Of a stretch of DNA of 64,000 nucleotides, positions 27,178 through 35,500 are shown one piece after another (the first letter of the stretch is position 1; each line of letters begins with the position of its first letter). The translations under genes were made by a program, and so were the position numbers. The stretch comes from Verrucomicrobiales bacterium (GTDB taxonomy: Bacteria; Verrucomicrobiota; Verrucomicrobiia; Verrucomicrobiales; DEV007), in the NCBI GenBank assembly GCA_029940475.1, contig JAPYUT010000011.1, forward strand, positions 23,242-87,241, in the 5' to 3' direction. The notes under the pieces were generated by a model. That model was not told where the DNA came from and made no database searches. It saw nothing but the letters and a program-made list of their open reading frames with translations.

Positions 27178-29166
27178 ATGTCAGGGCAAATGAGGTTCAC
27201 GATATTCCTTTTATTGATCTTTTTTATCCCTTTGCCATCGCCAGTTTCGGGAAAGATGCCGATTTCACGGCAAGCTCGACCCAATATCGTCTTTATTTTC
27301 ATCGATGATATGGGCTATGCCGACCCGGCTTGTTTCGGCAATCCCTTTGTCAAGACGCCCAATATTGACCGGCTGGCAGCCGAGGGAATCAAGCTTACCA
27401 ATTTCTATGTCAACTCACCGATCTGCTCGCCCTCTCGCGTCGCGGTCACCACCGGGCAGTACCCGGCACGCTGGAAGATTCATTCCTACCTCAACAGCCG
27501 CGCCGGGAACAAGAGCCGGGGTATGGCCGATTACCTTGATAAAGCGGCACCCACCACGGCGAAAAAGCTCAAGGCCGCCGGCTACGCCACGGCACATTTC
27601 GGTAAATGGCACATGGGGGGTGGCCGGGATGTCGATGATGCCCCTTTGCCGGCTGACTATGGTTTTGACGAGTCGCTCGTTGCCTTTGAGGGGCTTGGTG
27701 ATCGCCTCCTGATAAACTCGAAGAATTCCAGCACCAGGCTCGGGCATGGCAATATCAGTTTCTGCAAGCGCTGGGAGAAGACCGAAAAGTATACCGATCG
27801 CGCCATTGATTTCATCAGGCGCAACAAGGATAAGCCCTGGTATGTGCGTCTTTTTCCCAATGATGTCCATGACGCGCACGTGCCGCTTCCCGGAACTGAG
27901 GAGCCCTGGAAAGCTGTCAGTAAAAACCCGTGGCAGCACAAGTTTTTTGCCGTGCTCAAGGAGATGGACCGGCAGATCGGGCGGCTGGTTGACGAGATTG
28001 ATGCCCTGGGGCTTGCTGAAAACACCCTGATTGTCTTCACCAGTGATAACGGGCCGACTGATTGGCCTAAATACTATCGCGACGGCAGTGGCGGGCCGCC
28101 GGGTTTTACCGGGCCGTTCTTTGGCCGCAAATGGTCACTTTTTGAAGGCGGTATCCGTATGCCGTTTATTGCACGCTGGAAGGGCAGAATTCCGGAGGGT
28201 GTGGTTGATCAGAGCAGTATGATGGGCGGCATCGATCTCTCCCCGACATTCTGCCGGTTGGCAGACGTTAAAATACCGGGATCGGAGAAACTCGATGGCA
28301 TTGACTGCAGTGCTGTGTTGCTCGGTGAACCTGCGGCAAGACCGGAACCCTTGTATTGGCAGTATGGCGCTCCCCATGCGGTACTTAAACCCGGCAAGCT
28401 GGAGTATCAGAGCCCGAGCTTTGCAATACGTGATGGCCACTGGAAGTTTCTTATCAATCCCGACGGTTCCGGTGCGTGCCTGTTTAACCTGATTACAGAC
28501 CCGGGAGAGCAGGTCAATGTGCTTGAACTTGAGCCGGCGCGTGTCGCAATGCTGCATAAAAAGCTTGGCAGGTGGGCTGAGGGACTGGGCTTTAGTTTTG
28601 ACCGGGCCGCTTTACCCAGTATGCCGCAACCCGGCCTTGCCGTGCTGGTGAACCGGCAACTGCTGCGCTTCAATAACCACGGAGTGGAATCCCCGGGCAA
28701 AGAAGGCGTGATGGAATTTAGCGGCGAGGCATGGCTGGACCTGCCGAGGTCAGCTGCCCCGAAAGTTGCTGGTGGCAAGTGGCTGCGGGTTCGTGCAACG
28801 ATTCATCCCAAGTCGCCCAACGGTGTTATTTTCGCGCATGGCGGCAACAAGGAGGGGTACAGCCTGTACCTGAAAGAGGGGCAGATTGCCGCCGCCACCT
28901 GCGTTTCCTGGAAGCGCACCGTTATCAGTGCGCCGCTGGGAGACGGGGTGCGTCAGGTCGAGTTCTTCTGGCAGAAGAGCGGGGAAATGCTGCTTAAAGT
29001 TGATGGAAAACTGGTTTCCCGCGGCAAGGCACCTGGTTTCCTGGGTACAGATCCGGGGGACTCGCTGCAGATTGGCAGTGATCTTATCCAGCCGGTTGGT
29101 GATTATCATGCCGGAAATGCTTTCCAGGGAACCATTTCAGGAGTTTCGTTCAACTATTCCCGCTGA
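27178..29166 (+). CDS. Secreted sulfatase with C-terminal jelly-roll domain
   Basis: The 662-residue sulfatase has a signal peptide (about 5-26) and the formylglycine motif CSPSR with Cys83. Metal and active-site blocks are IFIDDMGYADP, GKWHMGGGRD and FTSDNGPTDWPKYY, with the SLFEGGIRMPFIARWKG segment typical of arylsulfatase A-like enzymes. After about residue 470 a 180-residue extension follows (EFSGEAWLDLPRS, VRATIHPKSPNGVIFAHGG, YSLYLKEGQIAAAT, ISGVSFNYSR), resembling a LamG/concanavalin-type sheet that could bind glycans. AGGAG before the first ATG fixes the start. It is divergent from the DUF1553/DUF1501 operon. Confidence 0.9.
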   Translation: MSGQMRFTIFLLLIFFIPLPSPVSGKMPISRQARPNIVFIFIDDMGYADPACFGNPFVKTPNIDRLAAEGIKLTNFYVNSPICSPSRVAVTTGQYPARWKIHSYLNSRAGNKSRGMADYLDKAAPTTAKKLKAAGYATAHFGKWHMGGGRDVDDAPLPADYGFDESLVAFEGLGDRLLINSKNSSTRLGHGNISFCKRWEKTEKYTDRAIDFIRRNKDKPWYVRLFPNDVHDAHVPLPGTEEPWKAVSKNPWQHKFFAVLKEMDRQIGRLVDEIDALGLAENTLIVFTSDNGPTDWPKYYRDGSGGPPGFTGPFFGRKWSLFEGGIRMPFIARWKGRIPEGVVDQSSMMGGIDLSPTFCRLADVKIPGSEKLDGIDCSAVLLGEPAARPEPLYWQYGAPHAVLKPGKLEYQSPSFAIRDGHWKFLINPDGSGACLFNLITDPGEQVNVLELEPARVAMLHKKLGRWAEGLGFSFDRAALPSMPQPGLAVLVNRQLLRFNNHGVESPGKEGVMEFSGEAWLDLPRSAAPKVAGGKWLRVRATIHPKSPNGVIFAHGGNKEGYSLYLKEGQIAAATCVSWKRTVISAPLGDGVRQVEFFWQKSGEMLLKVDGKLVSRGKAPGFLGTDPGDSLQIGSDLIQPVGDYHAGNAFQGTISGVSFNYSR

Positions 29167-29379
29167 GGTGACCCTACCTCCTTGAGTTACCTGTTTTTAA
29201 GGCATTTGGGAGGTGGTTTCGGTTGGATAAATCACCTGATAGGTTCATAGTCGTGGTGTGGGAAAGAACATCTCAAGAGTAAGATTGCCCGGTCTGGACA
29301 CGTTGTATTGTTATACGCAATCATTGGCAGGAACCTGCACGGGTTTCCGTTCCACAAAGATTGACCGAACCAACAACCC

Positions 29380-32300
29380 ATGACCCGCACCGCTTACCTG
29401 CTTTCATTCCTGTTACTGATTTTCACGCCGGGTATTTTTGCCCAAAAGGCCGATGAGGATAAAGAGGTTTCCGGGCAGAAGAAAGACCCGGCACTTGAGC
29501 AGTATTTCATCGCCACCACGGCATTTAATCGCGAGCTGTATCCGGTTGCCATCAGTCAGTTTGAGGGGTTTCTCGAGGCGCACGGTACGCATGCAAAGGC
29601 GGATCTGGCTCGTCGCGGGCTGGCATTAAGTCTCTATGCTCTTAAGCAGTATGACAAAGCCTTGCCGCACTTTGCTGCACTTGTAGCGGATGAGGAGCTT
29701 GACGCGACGATCGATTTCGAGCGGATCATCATGCTCCATGGCCAGTGCCTGATGTTAACCGGCAAACGTCAAGAGGCAAAGGAGCTCTTCGTTGCACAGA
29801 TAGCAAAATTAAAGGCCGAATCTTTCCGCACTGCTGCATTGGCAGTGATTTGTGACGTGAGCTTCAGCAGCAAAGTCTGGCAGCAGGTTGACCGGTGGAG
29901 TGAACAACTGCTCGCCGCCAAGCTGGATGACGAGCAGAGAGCCCGTGGCCTTTATCAGCAGGGTTATGCGTATTACCAGATGAAGAAAACCGCTGAATCG
30001 GTTGCGGCCTTGTCAAAGATTGCGCCACTGAAGGCAAACAAGCTTTGGAATACACGTGCCAATTACCTTTTGGGGGCATGTTACAATATCCTTAAACAAC
30101 ATGATAAAGCGGAACTTGCGTTTGTGTCCGCGTTGCCCGGCCTGAAAGATCCAGAGGCACTTGAATGCCTTTACCGTCTGGGCTTAGCTCGCTTTGTGTT
30201 AAAGAAATATCCTGAAGCTGCCGCTGACCTTGGTGGCTATCTGGAGAAGGCGGAAAATGGCACCCATGCCGCCCAAGCCCGGTTTTATATTGCACGTTCT
30301 CTCTTTGAGCGGGGAGATTATGAAGAATCAGGAACAGAATTCACAATGCTTGCTGCCGGGGAGGGCAGCATTGCGGCACAGGCTAGCCTGTGGTTGGCAC
30401 GCGTGTCCACCCGCGGTTCGAAGGATTATAACCGGGCCGCAGAGGTCTTGGCTGAGGCGATTGAGCGGTTTGAGGATTCTGCAGTCATTACCGATATCAG
30501 GTTTGATTATGCCAATGCCCTGATGGCTCTCGATGCCCCGGACTGGAAGGTGGCACTGGAATTGCTTGAGCAGGTGGGAGCCAGCGATACTTTTTCACAA
30601 ACAGCCGAGTTATTGAACCAATGCGCGGTTTGCCAGCACAAGCTTAAGGATTACGAGGGCAGCCTTGCCACCAGTATAAAATTTCTTGCTGATTATGGCG
30701 ATCATCCCTTTGCCGGGGACGGGCGGTTTGTAAAGGCGGAAAACCTGCTGCTGTTAAATCGCCTGGAAGAGGCGGCGAAGGCCTATGGCGAATTCCTCTC
30801 CACGCATGAGGAGCATCCAAACCGTGTTGCCGCCTTGTTTCGCACTGCCCAGATCCATCATGGGAAGGGTCGGTGGCAAGAGTGCCTCAAGACAGCACAG
30901 GGTCTCCTCGAGAATCCTCCGCAGGGAACCTTGTTTGCGCAATTGCCGTTCATTGTCGGCGATTGCCTGTTTCGTCAGGAAAAGTGGCAACCGGCTGTGG
31001 CATCGTTACAGAGTTTTGTGGCCCCGCGCATCGCAGGTGGAAAGCTTATTGCGGACCCGAATGTTGATACTGCATTGATGCAATTGGCGGTGGCTTACGA
31101 GCGCATTGGCAAGAAAGCGTTGGCACGCGAGCAACTTGGCCTGCTGCTGGATCAATATTCCCACCCAACGCCGCATCTTCCTCTGGCGCTTACCGAGCAG
31201 GGGCGACTGGCCTATGAGGGCAATGACCTGAAGACAGCACGCTCGGCTCTCGAGCGTTTTATTGTCGAGGACGCGAAGGATGCTGAGCCCTTTAAAGGCA
31301 ATGCCGCGGCACAGCGGATTCGCGTCATGTATTACCTGGGGTGGGTGGATGCGATGGAGGGGCAGAATGATTCTGCAGCGACGCGATTTGCCCGGGTTGT
31401 TGAGATCGACAAGGATCATAAACTGGCGCCGGATGCAGCCCTGCAGCAGGGTATCGCCTGGATTAAAGCTAAAAATTTCAAGGCGGCAGCCAAGCATTTC
31501 CCGGAAGTTCAGCTGCAATATCCAGAACATGAGAAGATGGTAAAGGTTGTGTATTACACAGGATTTTCCCATGCGCGGCTGAAGGACTGGAGCAGTGCGA
31601 CCATACAGTTCAAGAAGCTGGTTGATAATTACCCGAAATCTGAGCTTGCTGACCGTGCCCTTTACGAATGGGCATGGTGTGAACGCGAATTAAAGCACAT
31701 CAAGGAGGCGACAGGAATTTACCAGCAGCTGCTTGCGGGTTATCCGGGGAGTTCCTTGAGTGCCAAGGTGCAGAGCGAATTGGCTGAGCTGAATCTTAAA
31801 AGTGGCGCGACAGGGGAAGTCATTGCTCAATTAACGAAGGTGATGGCAACTGTAAAGGATGTGGCATTGCTTGAGGATATTCGTTATCAACTTGCCAGTG
31901 CACATTTCAAGGATAACGACTACAAGAGCGCTGTTGATCAATTTGAGGGAATGCTGGTGGATTATCCGGCATCAAAGTTGCTTGCACGTATTCTCTTTCA
32001 TGCCGGCGAGTGTCGCTTGGGATTGAAGGATAATGCTGCTGCACATGATCATTTTTCTGCCGCGTCGAAAATCTCCGGTACCCCGGAAACGCTGGCGGAA
32101 TCCGTCAGCATGCGCCTAGCGGAGACCCAGGCGAATAATGGCCAACATGCCGAGGCAAAGGAAACATATGCGGCTTTCCTTGGGCGCTTCACAGAGTCCC
32201 GCTGGAGACGCAACGCGATTTTCGGTTTGGCATTGGCCACTGAAATGGCGGGTGATCCGGCATTGGCGATCCCTGAATACCGGAAGTTGATGGCTGCCGC

Positions 32301-32586
32301 GACTGTTGATTTGTGGACAGTCCGGAGTCGCTATCAGATCGGTCGCTGTCAGATGAGCCTCAAGCAGTATGAGGCGGCGGTGGTGGAATTCGTGAGTATT
32401 GAGATCAATTATCCGCAGTATCCGCTCTGGCAGGCAAGGTCGATCCTTGAGGTTGGAAAACTGTTAATGGAGCAAAACAAAACCGCGCAGGCTGTTGCGC
32501 AGTTCAAGACCGTCATCAAGAGTTTTAAGGAATCGGAGGAGGCGACTCTTGCGCAAAATTACATCAAGCAAATTAACTCGCAGTAG
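29380..32586 (+). CDS. Large secreted TPR-repeat protein
   Basis: The 1068-residue protein has a signal peptide (1-22, MTRTAYLLSFLLLIFTPGIF). Almost the whole remainder is tetratricopeptide-like helix pairs, for example QFEGFLEAHGTHAKADLARR, ARFYIARSLFERGDYEESGT, FVKAENLLLLNRLEEAAKAY, FAGDGR and ADRALYEWAWCERELKHIKE. The repeats use the BamD/YbgF-like spacing with FL-x-x-YP motifs (LLADYGDHPF-like, QLQYPEHEKM, LVDYPASKL). Such proteins act as periplasmic scaffolds. It ends 12 bases before the 1440-residue composite protein, so the two are probably one operon and may bind each other. No enzymatic domain is visible. Confidence 0.82.
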   Translation: MTRTAYLLSFLLLIFTPGIFAQKADEDKEVSGQKKDPALEQYFIATTAFNRELYPVAISQFEGFLEAHGTHAKADLARRGLALSLYALKQYDKALPHFAALVADEELDATIDFERIIMLHGQCLMLTGKRQEAKELFVAQIAKLKAESFRTAALAVICDVSFSSKVWQQVDRWSEQLLAAKLDDEQRARGLYQQGYAYYQMKKTAESVAALSKIAPLKANKLWNTRANYLLGACYNILKQHDKAELAFVSALPGLKDPEALECLYRLGLARFVLKKYPEAAADLGGYLEKAENGTHAAQARFYIARSLFERGDYEESGTEFTMLAAGEGSIAAQASLWLARVSTRGSKDYNRAAEVLAEAIERFEDSAVITDIRFDYANALMALDAPDWKVALELLEQVGASDTFSQTAELLNQCAVCQHKLKDYEGSLATSIKFLADYGDHPFAGDGRFVKAENLLLLNRLEEAAKAYGEFLSTHEEHPNRVAALFRTAQIHHGKGRWQECLKTAQGLLENPPQGTLFAQLPFIVGDCLFRQEKWQPAVASLQSFVAPRIAGGKLIADPNVDTALMQLAVAYERIGKKALAREQLGLLLDQYSHPTPHLPLALTEQGRLAYEGNDLKTARSALERFIVEDAKDAEPFKGNAAAQRIRVMYYLGWVDAMEGQNDSAATRFARVVEIDKDHKLAPDAALQQGIAWIKAKNFKAAAKHFPEVQLQYPEHEKMVKVVYYTGFSHARLKDWSSATIQFKKLVDNYPKSELADRALYEWAWCERELKHIKEATGIYQQLLAGYPGSSLSAKVQSELAELNLKSGATGEVIAQLTKVMATVKDVALLEDIRYQLASAHFKDNDYKSAVDQFEGMLVDYPASKLLARILFHAGECRLGLKDNAAAHDHFSAASKISGTPETLAESVSMRLAETQANNGQHAEAKETYAAFLGRFTESRWRRNAIFGLALATEMAGDPALAIPEYRKLMAAATVDLWTVRSRYQIGRCQMSLKQYEAAVVEFVSIEINYPQYPLWQARSILEVGKLLMEQNKTAQAVAQFKTVIKSFKESEEATLAQNYIKQINSQ

Positions 32587-32598
32587 GCGGTTCTGAGA

Positions 32599-35500
32599 AT
32601 GGCCGGCAATGACAGGTTTGCAGGGCTTAAATCAGCGCTTCGTTCAGGAGGTCGCCGGGTTGCTGCGGCTTTCGCGCGTTTCCGCTCTGCAGACCAGAGT
32701 GATACAGCGCTGCAGATGCCGAAAAAATCGCAGTTCATATGGCATCGTGTCGCAGCGTTTTTTGCGCGTTTTCGTTCTGCAGGAGTGGGTGATTCCGGAT
32801 TGCGGATGCCGAAAAAATCGCCAGCAAGGAGCATGGGAAAGTCTCCCCATATTCATGCGACCAGGGAGCAGATGGAGGCACAGCTTGCTGAGTTGGGGGT
32901 CAAGTATACAGAAGACCCGAAGAATCTTGATACCGTCGAGAAGATTGCCAATATTTATGAGCGCCTTGAGGATTGGGAGAATTGTGCATCCTATTATGAC
33001 TATGCATTTTCCCTCGGTGAGGGTGATGGAACCCTGCAACGCAAGGCGCAGGCCGCCCGTGATAAACTAAGGGAGCAACAAATTACTGAATTGCCGAGCG
33101 AGATTGCCGGCGATGGCAATGACGCAGAGGGCAGGAAGCCGCAGGTTCAGGATTTGCGTCATGCTGCGGTTGACCAGCAAATTGCAGAGGTTAAAGAGCG
33201 GGTTGGACACAGGCCAACAGACCTGCATGCAGCGCGGCATCACATTGTTGCATTTTTCACCCGTTTGCGTCATTTGCGCAGGGATGATGTCAAGCCCTGG
33301 TTGGCATCGGCGGCGGCTTTGCTGTTATTGCTCTTTGTCGTCTGGAAGGTCGGCGGCAGAATGAGCGGAGAAGTGTGGAGTTACTACACCGATGAGAAGG
33401 GAATACGGGTTGATGCTGAAGAAGGAAAGGCACGGGATGTCCTGTGGGAGGAACCGGTTGCAACTCATTTTGCGGAGCAAGAAATCCCCGGGCCTTCCGG
33501 ATCCCCTGCTCCGGGAAATTTACTGACCGGCAGGCTTGAGGCTGCGTTCTCTGCCAATGGAGCCATGATGGCATTGGTACGTCGCGATGCGGACGGCTCA
33601 AATGCGGAGATGTACCTGTCAAACTGGGATGGACGTTCCTGGTCGCCTCCGCAACCGATCAAGGCGATCAATACTGGGGCCAATGAGCGCGGTCCGGCGT
33701 TCTCACGGGATGGAAAGTACCTGTATTTCAGCTCAGATCGTGAAGGAGGACTGGGGGGATACGATATTTATGTGGCCCGCTGGAACGCCCGGCAGTGGGG
33801 AGGTGTTGTTGCGCTTGGGGAGACGATTAATACGGCCAATGATGAACAGGGGCCTGCCCTTTCGGGCGATGGCAGGAGTTTACTTTTTTCCTCAAGGCGC
33901 AGCGATCGGGAAGATGAGGATATTTACAGCGCTTTGCGCAAGGAGGTGAAGACAGCGGGCAAGGGATTGCCCCCGGTGCCGGCATTTGAACAGGCTGAAC
34001 CGATATTGGGTGATCTCAATTCACGTGCGGATGATATACAGGCGGCATTGACCAGGCGCGGTGATCACGTGTTTCTCGCCTCGAATCGGGAACAGGACAA
34101 ATTTGGTGTTTATATCAGCCGGTTCGTGGACGGCGAGGCCCAGAAACCTGAGAAGGTGGACCTCTATATCAGTGAGGGTGATGTCACCGATCCTGCAGTG
34201 CGGATGGATGGGTTTGATTTACTCTTCAGCAGCGATCAAAAGCTGCGGCAGGATGACAAAGGGCGCGATTTCCGGCTGTTCCGCTCCACAACGCGTGAGG
34301 TATTCGGTTATACTGACCGCAGGGTCTGGGAGCAGTTCAAGGAACTGATCGGCAATATCAAGTGGTGGCTGCTGCTTGCGATCGCCTCACTGCTTGCCCT
34401 CATTTACCTGCTTGAGAGGTGGCGGGACATTTCCAGCCTTTACCATAAATGTCTCGCTGGATCTGCAATGGCGCACCTGTTGAGCTTGTTGCTGGGAATG
34501 GTGTGGCTCATTTCCAGTGAGATAGATTCCGGCAGCCAGGAGGATCTCGAGGAGATTACGATTAATCTGAATGCGCTTACACAGGAGGAACTTGCCATGG
34601 AAAGCGTTCCTGAAGAGGTGGAAATTATCGATCACAGTGAAGCCGTTGCCAACGCCAAGGCGGAAACCGAATTTAATACCCCTGATCTAAAACCACAGGA
34701 ATTCACCGAGAATGTTTCCGTTGCTTCGAGTGAGGTTCAGGAGGCTGTGGACATTGAAATTTCTCCTGTGCAGGCGGAGTTCAACGAGGAGGCGGAGCTG
34801 CCGAAGACTGAAGATTCACAACTTATTGCTGAATTGTCCGAGACCCTGTTACCCGACCTGCAACAGCCATTGCTTGAGGAGAACAGCAAGGTGAATCCCG
34901 CTGAGACTCAGGTGGATTCGAGCAAGGACATGTTTCGCCCGGAACCTGAGGATACGGCTGTTGCCAAGAGTGATGTTGTCCCTCTGGAAGATACTGCCCT
35001 GGAGGCACCGACTGAGGTGAGCGAGGTTGCCGGGGCGACACAGTCGAATCCTTCGACGACCACACAGGTGTCAGCAGTTTCCCAGGTGCGGCCTGAACAC
35101 ATTGATCAAAATCCCGATGTGCCGTTGGCTGATGAAATCCTGCAGTCAGCACTGCTTAGCTCATTACCTGATCAGGTGCCTGTGGATTCGGCACAACCCA
35201 TTCTTGAGGAGGCGGGCAATGAGCCTGGCGGTGCGGTGGCAGATTCGAGTAAGGACATGTTCAGGCCGGCGGCAGCCGAGGCGGGGCTGGAGACGGCCCC
35301 GGTGAGTGGTGAGGTGGCAGCGGACAGTGCGGCGGTGAATCCTGCAGATGCCTCCGAGGTGGGTGGCGGCGGGTTGGTTGCCGAGGCCTCGGAGACGGCA
35401 GTGCGTCCCTCTGAGGTGAGCGGATCAGGGTTGGAGCAGCTAGAGCCGGCATCGAGCCTGGAATCGGGATCACTTCCTGAGCTTGCCTTGATTGACCCGG

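Noticed and set aside
33469..34320. TolB proper as the identity of the PD40 region
   Set aside because: The propeller repeats resemble PD40, but the TolB N-terminal domain and Tol-Pal neighbours are absent and the region is flanked by membrane spans.
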